Source of the DNA: Streptomyces sp. H27-H1
Lineage (GTDB): Bacteria; Actinomycetota; Actinomycetes; Streptomycetales; Streptomycetaceae
NCBI RefSeq assembly: GCF_026627445.1
Contig: NZ_JAPNLJ010000006.1
Span: 62,001 to 126,000, forward strand
Length of the DNA stretch: 64,000 nucleotides
Direction of reading: 5' to 3'
In this document: one piece after another, positions 1-7,456 of the stretch
Layout: each line of letters begins with the position of its first letter
Position numbering within the stretch: the first letter of the stretch is position 1
The notes under the pieces: model-generated
What the model was told of the DNA's origin: nothing
The model's input: the letters and a program-made list of their open reading frames with translations, nothing else
The model's database searches: none
Program-made: the position numbers and the translations under genes

Positions 1-742
1 CCCGGTTCAGGGTGTCGTGGTAGCCGCCCTCGATGTCGGCGCGGTTCGCCTCGAACTCCCGCATCGGCAGTCCGCAGATCACCAGCGTCACGTCTTCGTT
101 GGTGGGCCAGGCCGCGAAGGAGCGGTCGCCCCGGATGTACGCCTCGAACCCGCCGTGCATCGGCAGGTTCGCCCAGTACGTGTAATAGCTGACCTGGAGC
201 TTCGGCTTCTCCGCGTAGCGGCGGGCGTCCACGGCGCGGGCGACCATCGAGTGGGCGCCGTCGGCTCCGATGACGACCCGGCCGTACTCGGTGGTAGCGG
301 TCCCGTCCGGGCCGTGGCCGCGGATGCCGGTCACGGCGTCCCCCTCCGTGACCAGACCCTCCACGGTGAACTTCTCGCGCACCTCGGCGCCGGCCTCCAC
401 CGCCGCGTCGACGAGGATCTTGTCGAGGACGGTCCGCCGGGGCGCGTACGAGCCCTGGCAGCCCAAGCCCGCCGGCGAGCCGGAGATGACGATGGGTCCC
501 AGGTCGAAGGTGTACGTGGTGATCTCCGGGCACCCGGTGGCGACGACCCGGTCCAGCAGGCCCCAGCGCCGCAGGGCCGCGAGTCCGGGCGGGTGGATGA
601 GGTGGGTGGAAAGGGTGTCGCTGGGGAAGACCGCCCGGTCCACCACCAGGACCCGGTAGCCCTGGCGTGCCAGCAGCATCGCCGTGCTCGCGCCCGCGCA
701 GCGGGCTCCCACGATCACGGCGTCGTAGGTCTTTCCGGTCAT
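1..742 (-). CDS. FAD-dependent oxidoreductase/monooxygenase, N-terminal part (runs off the window)
   Basis: The reading frame starts with ATG at 742 and stays open to base 1, so only about the first 247 residues are visible. The N-terminus carries a Rossmann FAD-binding motif (DAVIVGARCAGAST) followed by a basic-acidic strand end (VLVVDR), and a second FAD motif appears as RVVIGADGAHS. This arrangement is that of the PHBH-like / geranylgeranyl-reductase-like flavoprotein monooxygenases. The substrate cannot be told. The gene points away from the island repeat that starts at 1077, so it probably marks the native left flank of that insertion. Confidence 0.85.
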   Translation of the reverse strand, partial: MTGKTYDAVIVGARCAGASTAMLLARQGYRVLVVDRAVFPSDTLSTHLIHPPGLAALRRWGLLDRVVATGCPEITTYTFDLGPIVISGSPAGLGCQGSYAPRRTVLDKILVDAAVEAGAEVREKFTVEGLVTEGDAVTGIRGHGPDGTATTEYGRVVIGADGAHSMVARAVDARRYAEKPKLQVSYYTYWANLPMHGGFEAYIRGDRSFAAWPTNEDVTLVICGLPMREFEANRADIEGGYHDTLNR

Positions 743-1076
743 GTCGATCGCCTCCCCGAAGGGGTAGGGCCTGTGTTTCCACGGTAGGCGGCGGCACGGG
801 TCACCGCCTCGGGAGAACCACCCGTCGCGGTCCATGGGCGGTTCTCCTCGTCTGAGGCGGTTGAGGCGGTTGAGGTGGCACGGCGGGCGGCGGGCCGGGG
901 GAGGGCGTCGATCCGGCCTGCCGCGTTCCCGTAGCCGTCCGCATCCCGCGCGGAGGGCGGGCCTGGGCGGTCCCCCCTTGTCCGGATCCGCGTCATGACA
1001 TGGACGCCGCATGCCCCTTGATCCGCCCCGCCGTCCGCCGTCGTTGCGCAGAGCTGAGTGGTGGGTCCGAGGGCGG
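743..1076. other. Gene-less stretch upstream of the oxidoreductase
   Basis: About 330 bases without a convincing gene. Open frames here have no family resemblance and poor codon structure. A short GAGGCGGTT-type direct repeat lies near 855-875. The promoter of the leftward oxidoreductase should be in here, but no clear -10/-35 pair stands out. Confidence 0.4.
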
Positions 1077-1207
1077 CATGCGTTAGCGTGGCAGGGGGCG
1101 GCTGGGGGTCCTGTGCTGGTTCGTGTGGTTTTAGAGGGGTAGTAGGGGTAAACGTGCAGGTCGGGGCGATTCTATGAAGTTCCTGCACACCTTTTTGACG
1201 CATCTCC
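1077..1207 (+). repeat. Left direct repeat (putative attL): duplicate of sbcD promoter and start codons
   Basis: Matches 8539-8655 in several exact blocks at nearly the same spacing: 17 bp (1077-1093 = 8539-8555), a TGCTGGTTCGTG block, 22 bp (1141-1162 = 8605-8626), and the first codons ATGAAGTTCCTGCACACCT against ATGAGATTCCTGCACACCT. The stub reads MKFLHT and stops soon after, whereas the right copy continues as MRFLHTSDWHLG. A third copy of the 13-mer AAACGTGCAGGTC occurs at 1232-1244, just inside the island. Confidence 0.8.
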
Positions 1208-1215
1208 TAGCATGA

Positions 1216-2014
1216 ATGATCACCTGAGGGCAAACGTGCAGGTCAAGCGCTTGGGCCTCGCCTCTCGGTGGGGCCCTCCTGCATCCCCGTGCTGATCTGG
1301 TGCTGACCTCTCATCACCCGTCATCACCTCTGAGAACCTCAACCGTGCTGGGTTGGTGCTGACTTGGACAAGCCTTGATGGCTTCGGAGGTGTGTCGGCA
1401 AGCGGAGCGATCAAGATGGGCCGGTGAACTGGCGAGATCGGTCCGGCGGTGACAGTCACGGACGGTAGACGTAAGCCAGCCACCGCAGACCGTCCCGGGA
1501 TATGGCGCAACGGGCAGCGGCAAATAGCGCGATGGGAATGAAGTCTCCGTAGGTTTCATGGGGGCAGGAGGTGTACGTAAATCGCCGCGTCGGTTCGCCG
1601 GATTCGCTAACCGGCGTTTGGCGGCTATGTTCCGCCCGGCGGGGCGGGGTGGCGCCCTGTTCAACGTCCGCAGGCTGGCCGAACCGGGGGCCAGGAGCTG
1701 TAGTAGATCGGGTGGTAGGGCAGCGTATTGACGAGGGCGCCGTCCGTCGGGCACGTGCTGGGGTGGGACTGTGACGAGGTGGCTATCGGCGATCTGCGGG
1801 CACACCATGCGCTAACCGCTAACCGCTAACCGCTAACCGCTAACCGCTAACCGCTAACCGCTAACCGGAAACCGGAAACCGGAAACCGGCGAGTTCGCCG
1901 AATCTCGGAGGACTCTGCCTGGGAACCGGCGGCGATTCTTCGCTTTCACGCGAGTCCGGCGTGGGTTCCCCTCTGATGTCTGGGCGAAACTGGCGACCGT
2001 AAGGCGCTGCCGGC
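1216..2014. other. Gene-poor left end of the island
   Basis: About 800 bases without a gene I can support. The open frames are arginine- and proline-rich, unlike any family. The stretch holds the third AAACGTGCAGGTC repeat (1232-1244) and a heptanucleotide tandem array (1811-1887). It may contain recombinase-binding sites or decayed genes. Confidence 0.4.
1811..1887. repeat. Heptanucleotide tandem array: 8 x GCTAACC then 3 x GGAAACC
   Basis: Eight perfect GCTAACC units (1811-1866) run without a break into three perfect GGAAACC units (1867-1887). A single GCTAACCGGCG occurs nearby at about 1606. The array lies outside any supported gene, downstream of the leftward TetR gene. Such runs usually vary in copy number between strains. 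Confidence 0.95.
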
Positions 2015-2614
2015 TCAGGGAACCGGGCGCAGGCCGTCGAGGGTGACGGCGACCAGGCGGGTCACAGCCGCCTGGGAAGTCAGGGTGGCCGCCGCGGTCA
2101 GGGCGTGAAGGCAGTACTGCGCAAGCTCGGCGGGGGGAACGTCCGAGCGCAGGTCACCGGCCTCGACGGCCTCGGCGAGAAGGTGCTGGAGCATGCCGTG
2201 CAGGTGCCGCTCGGCATGCGAGACGTGCTCGCCCTGGTGCAGGAGGGCGGCGAGTTCTCCGCCGTGCCGCTGCCGGGCGATGCCCGCGTACGCCTCCAGC
2301 ACCGCCTTCAGGCGCTCCATGGCGGTGCCGGTCTGGTCGCGGATGCCCGCGAGTTGATGGAGGTGGGCGGTGACCTGGCGCTCGTGCCAGGCCAGCAGGA
2401 CGGCTTCGACGTCGGAGAAGTACTTGTAGAGCGTCGCGCGGCCAATGTCGGTCTGCTCGGCGATCTGGGACATGGTCACCGACCGCAGGCCGCTCTGGGC
2501 CACCAGCTTCGCGGTGGTGTCCAGGATCGCCTCGCGCACGGCGGCGCGGTGCTTGTCGATCGTCTCGTTCCACAGCTTCGGCACCCACCCAGGATACGGA
2601 CGTTCACAGGGCAT
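2015..2614 (-). CDS. TetR/AcrR-family transcriptional regulator
   Basis: A 199-residue protein from ATG at 2614. The N-terminal third is a TetR helix-turn-helix: REAILDTTAKLVAQSGLRSV, then TMSQIAEQTDIGRATLYKYF, the classic recognition helix ending in YKYF. The C-terminal half (EAVLLAWHERQ onward) is the ligand-sensing helical domain; the inducer is unknown. The start was chosen just before the conserved WNETIDKHRAAVREAI segment; a GTG ten codons further in is possible. It is transcribed divergently from the small membrane-protein genes at 2664 and 2807, and a perfect inverted repeat lies between them, so it probably represses both itself and them. Confidence 0.9.
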   Translation of the reverse strand: MPCERPYPGWVPKLWNETIDKHRAAVREAILDTTAKLVAQSGLRSVTMSQIAEQTDIGRATLYKYFSDVEAVLLAWHERQVTAHLHQLAGIRDQTGTAMERLKAVLEAYAGIARQRHGGELAALLHQGEHVSHAERHLHGMLQHLLAEAVEAGDLRSDVPPAELAQYCLHALTAAATLTSQAAVTRLVAVTLDGLRPVP

Positions 2615-2631
2615 ACACTCGGTTCTAGATA

Positions 2632-2646
2632 GAGACAGAGTGTCTC
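2632..2646. promoter_or_regulatory. Probable TetR operator, GAGACA-GAG-TGTCTC
   Basis: A perfect 6-bp inverted repeat with a 3-bp centre lies in the 49-bp space between the divergent TetR gene and the membrane-protein genes. A TAGATA/TAGAGA segment beside it could serve as a -10 element. The position and symmetry fit a TetR autoregulatory operator. Confidence 0.65.
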
Positions 2647-2663
2647 GAAAAAGCGGAGGCGTC

Positions 2664-2810
2664 ATGGCAGGCTCACCGGACCGGCACGATGGCGACGGCG
2701 AGGGGGCACCGCGCTGGGTGAAGGTTTCCGCGGCGGTCGCCGTGGTGCTGATCGTGGTGTTCGTGATCGTGCACCTGGCCGGCGGTGGCATGGCGGGGCA
2801 CGCGCCGTGA
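2664..2810 (+). CDS. Small single-pass membrane protein (48 aa)
   Basis: ATG at 2664 with GGAGG at 2655. A charged N-terminus of about 19 residues is followed by one hydrophobic helix (VSAAVAVVLIVVFVIVHLAG) and a short tail, GGMAGHAP. The stop overlaps the GTG start of the next gene (GTGA), so the two are translationally coupled. No family is recognised. It lies directly behind the TetR operator and is probably induced with its neighbour. Confidence 0.7.
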   Translation: MAGSPDRHDGDGEGAPRWVKVSAAVAVVLIVVFVIVHLAGGGMAGHAP

Positions 2811-3334
2811 CCCCGTTCCCGCCGCGGCTGCGCAAGCTGACGCTCACGCTTCACGTCACTGCCTCGGTCGGCTGGCTGGGCGCGGTCGCGGCCTTCCTCG
2901 CCCTCGCCGTCGCTGGGCTGAGCAGCAGCGCGCCCCTGACGGTGCGGGGCGCCTACCTGGCTATGGACGTGGTGGGCTGGTACGTGATCGTCCCGTTCAG
3001 CGCCGCCTCACTGTTGACCGGCCTGGTGCAGTCCCTTGGAACGGTGTGGGGGCTGCTGCGCCACTACTGGGTCATCGCAAAACTGCTGATCACCGTGGGC
3101 GCGACCGTTCTGCTGCTGGTCCACATGCAGCCGGTCGGACACCTCGCCGACGCGGCCGCACGGGCCGCCCTCACGGGCGGCCAGCTTCAGGGCATGCGTA
3201 TCCAGCTGATCGCGGATGCGGCCGCCGCCCTTGCGGTGCTGCTCACGGCGGCCGCCCTGTCGGTGTTCAAGCCGCGCGGGGTGACCCGCTACGGACGCCG
3301 CCGCCAGCAGGAGCAAGTCCCACAGCCGCGCTGA
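2807..3334 (+). CDS. Multi-pass membrane protein, DUF2269-like
   Basis: A 175-residue protein from GTG at 2807, overlapping the previous stop. Four hydrophobic segments can be seen: LHVTASVGWLGAVAAFLALA, VGWYVIVPFSAASLLTGLV, AKLLITVGATVLLLVHM and AAAALAVLLTAAALSVF. Conserved-looking His and Trp residues sit near the first helix. This resembles a widespread Streptomyces membrane family often found next to TetR regulators. The function is unknown. The second gene of the TetR-controlled pair. Confidence 0.75.
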   Translation: MTPFPPRLRKLTLTLHVTASVGWLGAVAAFLALAVAGLSSSAPLTVRGAYLAMDVVGWYVIVPFSAASLLTGLVQSLGTVWGLLRHYWVIAKLLITVGATVLLLVHMQPVGHLADAAARAALTGGQLQGMRIQLIADAAAALAVLLTAAALSVFKPRGVTRYGRRRQQEQVPQPR

Positions 3335-3454
3335 CCCGCGCCCGGTCTGCCAGCGGATCAATCCTCTCACCGACTGGTCAGGCACTGGGGTCGCGCTGCC
3401 TCAGACTTGCCGGGTTCGGCTGTGACTGTCTTCCGACGGCGCAAGCAGGTCGGC

Positions 3455-4162
3455 TCAGTGCTGGTGTCCGTCGTCGTGCCCGGGCTCCTTGCTGGGGTGG
3501 GTGGCGTTCGGGGAGGCGGTGGGCTGGGAGGTCGGGTTGGTGCTGTCGCTGCCGTGGCCGCCCTCCTTGCCTTTGTCGCTTCCTTTCTCGGGCACGACAT
3601 CGCTGTGGCTATGTCCTCCGGACTCGGCCATGGTGGGGGCGATGTGGCGCAGGCCGAAGAAGGTGAGGGCCGTCACGACGAGAATTGCCAGGCCCATGAG
3701 GCCGAAGATGCGCCGCCAAGGCTTCTTGGCCTCCTTCAGGAAGAAGGCGACGAAGGACAGGACGATGCCCAGCGGTATCAGCACGGCACAGCGTTCGGGC
3801 AGGTCTGCGAAGTGCTGCATACCGCCGCTGAGCATCCCGAGGCCGAACGAGAGCATCGTCGAGGTACCGAGAACGCGCAGTATGCGTGACAGGGGCTGCC
3901 TCTCGGACGCCAGGATGATGTCGTTGAGGACGGTCGCGAGCAGGAAGACCAGTACGCCGGACGCCGCGATCATCGAGTAGCGGGCGGGGGCCATGGGGTG
4001 GTGGACAACCGCTCCGCTGATGAGGCCGGCGCCCACGTAGTAGCCGACATAGCCGAGATAGCGCCACGGCAGAGAGGCGCCTTCCCGTCTCCTGTTGGAG
4101 CGGCGTTGGCTGCGGGTCGGCTGCGGCGGGGTCGTCGTGGCGAGAATGGGTGAGGAGGACAA
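3455..4162 (-). CDS. Membrane protein with histidine-rich C-terminal tail
   Basis: The coding part begins around residues RRREGASLPWRYLGYVGYYV. No ATG or GTG lies just upstream in frame, so I placed the start at TTG 4162 (235 aa); this is uncertain. About five hydrophobic helices follow (AGLISGAVVHHPM, VLVFLLATVLNDII, MLSFGLGMLSGGM, VLIPLGIVLSFVAFFL, GLMGLAILVVTALTFFGL). The protein ends in a hydrophilic tail with HSHS, HGSD, GHDDGHQH. Histidine clusters of this kind often bind Cu, Ni or Zn. Together with its copper-related neighbours this suggests a role in metal handling at the membrane, by inference only. Confidence 0.7.
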   Translation of the reverse strand: MSSSPILATTTPPQPTRSQRRSNRRREGASLPWRYLGYVGYYVGAGLISGAVVHHPMAPARYSMIAASGVLVFLLATVLNDIILASERQPLSRILRVLGTSTMLSFGLGMLSGGMQHFADLPERCAVLIPLGIVLSFVAFFLKEAKKPWRRIFGLMGLAILVVTALTFFGLRHIAPTMAESGGHSHSDVVPEKGSDKGKEGGHGSDSTNPTSQPTASPNATHPSKEPGHDDGHQH

Positions 4163-4409
4163 AGCGGACCCTTCAAGGGAAAGTTCAATGGGGGCCTGGG
4201 CTCTCAACGAGGCAGGCGGGCAGGACGGGGCCGAAGATCGGACTCGCGGGGAGCAGCGCAAGGTGAGCCGGCCACGGCTCCGCGCCGCACGCCACGTCAT
4301 GCAGCCACAGAGCGCATCGCAAGGCATGGCCGAGCCGCCGCTGGTGCGCTGGCGAAGATGGCTCACGGGTGTGCCCGACAGGAGTCGACCGGTTGGCGGG
4401 CGTGAAGGC

Positions 4410-4874
4410 TTAGATCCGTAGGACCGCTGAGTCCGGCACGGGCGCAGATGCCAAGAGGGCCGTGACAGGTCGAGCGCCGCCGGCTGCATATGCGTACGGA
4501 GGCCAATGAACGGCCTGGACTTCACACGGGACAGGCAGTGTGGCGCAGTGTTGGGGCTGGCCGGACACACACTGGTGAGCGGCGTGGTCGGGCTCCGGAG
4601 CATCCTGGTGGTCGGTGTGCCCCTGGCCGGAGTGCGGTTCGGGCGCCTCGTGACTGTGCCCGGCGGAACCCGGGTCCTGAGCGTTCAGGGCTACGGCGTT
4701 GGTCGGCGTTCCGGGGTGGGCGTGGCCTGCGGCGCTCTCCGCGCTGACCCCGTGGCTGTACATCAGCGTGAGGAGAAGCGCGGCGAGCACCCACGTTCGC
4801 CACGGGCCCGCTGCACGAGAGCGGGACCGCGGCGCGCTGCGGGTCGCCCGGACCAAAACCATGCCGGGGAGCAT
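4410..4874 (-). CDS. Secreted/membrane-anchored DUF6153-like protein, His-rich
   Basis: A 154-residue protein from ATG at 4874. A basic N-terminus (RSAPRSRSRAAGPWR) is followed by one hydrophobic helix (TWVLAALLLTLMYSHGVSAE), then a histidine-rich region (GHAHPG, GHSHEA, GHTDHQD, DHAAH), two Cys-containing stretches and the C-terminal ending SAVLRI. The ending resembles LQLLRI of the DUF6153-like protein at 6938-7348. A start at ATG 4862 is also possible. It lies downstream of the cysteine-rich protein and is likely cotranscribed with it. Confidence 0.65.
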   Translation of the reverse strand: MLPGMVLVRATRSAPRSRSRAAGPWRTWVLAALLLTLMYSHGVSAESAAGHAHPGTPTNAVALNAQDPGSAGHSHEAPEPHSGQGHTDHQDAPEPDHAAHQCVSGQPQHCATLPVPCEVQAVHWPPYAYAAGGARPVTALLASAPVPDSAVLRI

Positions 4875-4990
4875 AGCGTCACCTCGGCCGCGGACCTCCT
4901 GTGGGGCGTGTGTTCCCTCGGACGAGTGGGTCCGTGGCTGCCGACGTGCAGGCCGGGATTTCGGCTGCCGGGTGGGGCGGAGTGCGAGCG

Positions 4991-5401
4991 TCAGCCGAGG
5001 GCCGAGAACAGTTCGTTGCATGCCTGCTCGCAGCTTCGGCAGGCTTCGGCGAAGATGCGGCAGTGGTCGTGCATGTCGGCATGCTTGGCGCACTCGTCGC
5101 CGCACGCCTTGCAGGCCATGGCGCACGCACGAAGGATGGCCGCCGTGATGTTGGCGTCGTAGCCGGTGTGCCGGGAGAGGACCGCGGCGGTGGCGGTGCA
5201 GATGTCGGCGCAGTCCATGTCGGTGCGGATGCACTTGGTCAGATCGCCCACCATGCCCTCGGACAGGCAGGCGTCCGCGCACGCCGTGCACGCCTGCGCG
5301 CAGGCGATGCACTCCTCGATGCAGGTGGTGAGCTTGGCCTGGTCGATGTCGCCGAGGTCGGCCGGGTAGGTGGCGAGCATGTCCTTGACGGTGCTGGACA
5401 T
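4991..5401 (-). CDS. Four-helix-bundle copper-binding protein (DUF326, Csp-like)
   Basis: A 136-residue protein from ATG at 5401 with 17 cysteines in a repeating CxxxC/CxxC pattern along predicted helices (CIEECIACAQACTACADAC, then CADIC, CAMACKACGDEC, CRSCEQAC). This is the signature of the DUF326 family; the copper-storage proteins Csp1/Csp3 line the core of a four-helix bundle with Cys thiols and bind many Cu(I) ions. No signal peptide is visible, so it is probably cytosolic (Csp3-like). It belongs to the leftward cluster headed by the CsoR-type operator at 6125. Confidence 0.88.
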   Translation of the reverse strand: MSSTVKDMLATYPADLGDIDQAKLTTCIEECIACAQACTACADACLSEGMVGDLTKCIRTDMDCADICTATAAVLSRHTGYDANITAAILRACAMACKACGDECAKHADMHDHCRIFAEACRSCEQACNELFSALG

Positions 5402-5496
5402 CGTCGGCGCCTCCGTTCCCCGCGAGGCCGGCGGATCCGGGGCGGCCGCCATCTAAGCCCCCGGTACCTCCAGCTAACGCCCCGAGACGCGAACGC

Positions 5497-5527
5497 GCCC
5501 GGCCGCACCGTGAAGGTGCGGCCGGGC
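5497..5527 (-). terminator. Strong hairpin between DUF4396 and DUF326 genes
   Basis: A perfect 13-bp stem (5497-5509 with 5515-5527) and a 5-base loop directly downstream of the DUF4396 stop on the minus strand. There is no T-run, as is common in Streptomyces. It could end or attenuate the DUF4396 message before the Csp-like gene, in which case that gene would need its own promoter in 5402-5496. Confidence 0.7.
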
Positions 5528-5550
5528 ACGTTCGTACTGCGGGGCTGTGA

Positions 5551-6072
5551 TCAGTGGTAGGCGTGGACGACGGCGTGGCCCTTGCCGCGGCCGATCATCC
5601 ACTTGTTGACCGGGGTGGTGATCACGAAGGCGACGGCGAATCCGCCCAGCAGCGCCGTCCAGAACAGCGCGTCCGACAGGTGGGCGTCCATTGCGCCGGG
5701 CGTCAGGGCGATGATGCCGTTGTCGACGAGCTCCATCACCGCGATCGAGACGGTGTCCGCGGCTAGCGCCACCTTGATCGCGCTCTTCCAGTCCAGGCCG
5801 GCCCGGCGGACCGCGAACAGGGTGAAGGAGTAGCCGAAGATGAACGCCAGTGTGATGGCCAGGATCATCGTTTGGACGTTGCCCCACATCAGGGCGGTGC
5901 CGATGACCATGCCGAGGATCTCGCCGATCGCACATCCGGTCAGGCAGTGCAGCGTCGCCTTCGCGGCGGCCCCCCAGGTCACCGGGCCCATCTGGTGACC
6001 GGCGTGACCCGCGTGCGCGCTGTGGTCCTGTGCGGTGCTGGTCTGGTGTGCGCTGTGGTCCATGGCCGTCAT
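5551..6072 (-). CDS. DUF4396 membrane protein
   Basis: A 173-residue protein from ATG at 6072 (ATG 6063 is an alternative). The N-terminal tail is rich in His and Met (MDHSAHQ, DHSAHAGHAGHQM), typical of copper-binding termini. Four hydrophobic helices follow: CAIGEILGMVIGTALMW, MILAITLAFIFGYSFTLFAV, a middle one near VSIAVMELVDNGIIAL, and ALLGGFAVAFVITTPVN. Cysteines in LHCLTGC sit at the start of the first helix. The family is associated with copper gene clusters in actinobacteria, though its activity is not established. The perfect CsoR-type operator lies 53 bp upstream. Confidence 0.8.
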   Translation of the reverse strand: MTAMDHSAHQTSTAQDHSAHAGHAGHQMGPVTWGAAAKATLHCLTGCAIGEILGMVIGTALMWGNVQTMILAITLAFIFGYSFTLFAVRRAGLDWKSAIKVALAADTVSIAVMELVDNGIIALTPGAMDAHLSDALFWTALLGGFAVAFVITTPVNKWMIGRGKGHAVVHAYH

Positions 6073-6124
6073 CCCCAATCCCGTCCAGTGTGACCCCGCT
6101 CTCGCGGACCCACACCGCAACTAT

Positions 6125-6141
6125 ATACCCCCCAGGGGTAT
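6125..6141. promoter_or_regulatory. CsoR-type copper operator, ATACCCC-CCA-GGGGTAT
   Basis: A perfect inverted repeat with 7-bp arms and a 3-bp centre, matching the GC-rich core with flanking AT that CsoR repressors recognise (TACCCC...GGGGTA). It sits 53 bp upstream of the DUF4396 start and just downstream of the DUF305 stop. CsoR leaves such sites when it binds Cu(I), so the DUF4396 gene, and perhaps the genes beyond it, should be induced by copper. Confidence 0.8.
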
Positions 6142-6180
6142 TCTGGCCCAGCAAAAGGCGGAGGGGTGCGCCGGGGTGGG

Positions 6181-6813
6181 TCAGCTCTTGCCGAGCAGGT
6201 CATTCATCCTGGCGATCTCGGCGGTCTGCGAGGTGATGATGGCGTCCGCCATCGTCTTGGCGTCAGGGAAGGCGCCTTCGGCCTTCTCCGTCTTCGCCAT
6301 CGCCAGGGCGCCTTCGTGGTGCTTGATCATCATTTCCATGAAGGCGGTGTCGAACGCCTTGCCCGAGGAGTTCTTCAGCTTGTCCATCTCCTCGGCCGTC
6401 ATCATGCCGGCCATGCCGTGCGCGGAGTGGTCCGTGGCTCCCTCGGCTGGAACCTGCTCGCCCCAGGAGGTCAGCCAGCCCGACAGCGTCTTGATCTCCG
6501 GGTCCTGGGCCTTCTTGATCTCGTCCGCGAGCTTCTTGACCTCGGCGGATTCGGCCCTGGTGGGCGCGAGGTCGGCCATCTCCACAGCCTGACGGTGGTG
6601 GGGGATCATCCCCTTGGCGAACGCGACGTCGGCGGCGTTGTGCTGCCCCTGCGCGGCCGGAGCCGAAGCCGAGGCGGTCGGCGACTTCGAGGCGTGGCCG
6701 TCGTGCCCGGCCGAGCCGTCGTTGTTCGACCCGCAGGCGGCGAGAACGAGCGCGGCCGTACCGGCGGCCGCGACAGCGGCGCCGCGGCGGATGAGGGAAC
6801 GGTTCGTGTTCAT
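6181..6813 (-). CDS. DUF305 lipoprotein
   Basis: A 210-residue protein from ATG at 6813. The N-terminus is a lipoprotein signal (LIRRGAAVAAAGTAALVLAAC, lipobox LAAC), then a Ser/Ala linker. The DUF305 domain contains two HH motifs (GMIPHHRQAVEMA and MMIKHHEGALAMA) with surrounding Met residues, plus DHSAHGMAGMM. The DUF305/CopM family has a ferritin-like fold and members bind copper outside the membrane. It follows the DUF6153 gene by 124 bp on the same strand, a pairing common in Streptomyces. Confidence 0.9.
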   Translation of the reverse strand: MNTNRSLIRRGAAVAAAGTAALVLAACGSNNDGSAGHDGHASKSPTASASAPAAQGQHNAADVAFAKGMIPHHRQAVEMADLAPTRAESAEVKKLADEIKKAQDPEIKTLSGWLTSWGEQVPAEGATDHSAHGMAGMMTAEEMDKLKNSSGKAFDTAFMEMMIKHHEGALAMAKTEKAEGAFPDAKTMADAIITSQTAEIARMNDLLGKS

Positions 6814-6937
6814 GGTGGTGCGACTCCTTGGTGCGCCGCCCTGAGCGGGCGGGCGCTGAGCGGAATGAGGATGTGCCGGAGCGCGGCCTCCCCCGCCGTC
6901 GGCCGAGCCGGGGCAAGGAGGTGCCGTGCGGGCGGTC

Positions 6938-7348
6938 CTATATCCGCAGGAGTTGCAGCTCAGCGAGATCGGGCGGCGCCCGCCCGCTCTCCGGAGTCCC
7001 CGCCGCACCGCCGAGCAGCGCATCCGGCACGGGCCCGGCCTCCAGAGCCGCGGTCAGGACGGGAGGCGCGTACGCAGCGCCGACACCGGCCGCCGCACAC
7101 GTGGCATCTGCGTGCTCCGCATGGCCCATTCCGCCATCAGTGTGCGAGCAATCGCCAGCCACCTGATGGACGGCCTCGTCGTGGACCATTGCCATGACGT
7201 GGCTACCGGCAGCTGCCGGCGCCTTCGTGGGCGCCGGTCCCGGCCCAAGGCCGTGCATAGCCAGCACACCGGCCAGCACCGCCAGCACCAGCAGCACGAA
7301 GCCGCGCCCGATGGGGCGACGGCTCGACGGCGGCATCGTGCTGGTCAT
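6938..7348 (-). CDS. DUF6153 family protein
   Basis: A 136-residue protein from ATG at 7348. It has one hydrophobic helix (GFVLLVLAVLAGVLAMHGLG), His and Met in the outer part (HVMAMVHDEAVH, CSHTDGGMGHAEHADATC), and the conserved C-terminus SGRAPPDLAELQLLRI. DUF6153 genes usually precede DUF305 genes in Streptomyces, as here. The function is unknown; the membrane anchor and His-rich outer face suggest metal binding. Confidence 0.85.
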   Translation of the reverse strand: MTSTMPPSSRRPIGRGFVLLVLAVLAGVLAMHGLGPGPAPTKAPAAAGSHVMAMVHDEAVHQVAGDCSHTDGGMGHAEHADATCAAAGVGAAYAPPVLTAALEAGPVPDALLGGAAGTPESGRAPPDLAELQLLRI

Positions 7349-7456
7349 GCGGTCATCGTACGATCCGGTCCCGCGCGCCGCTTCCCCCGGGCCGTCAGGC
7401 ATCCACTGACCGCGTGACGTGACTGCGCAGCTCAACGCGACAGGTTCCCGCCAGAC

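Noticed and set aside
739..1203. Leftward open frame of about 150 codons over the left island repeat
   Set aside because: No family features, crosses the repeat and the oxidoreductase start, and is rich in Pro/Arg/Thr as expected from chance in GC-rich DNA.
1314..1808. Leftward open frame of 164 codons before the heptanucleotide array
   Set aside because: Low-complexity and without a ribosome-binding site or similarity; may at most hold scraps of old genes.
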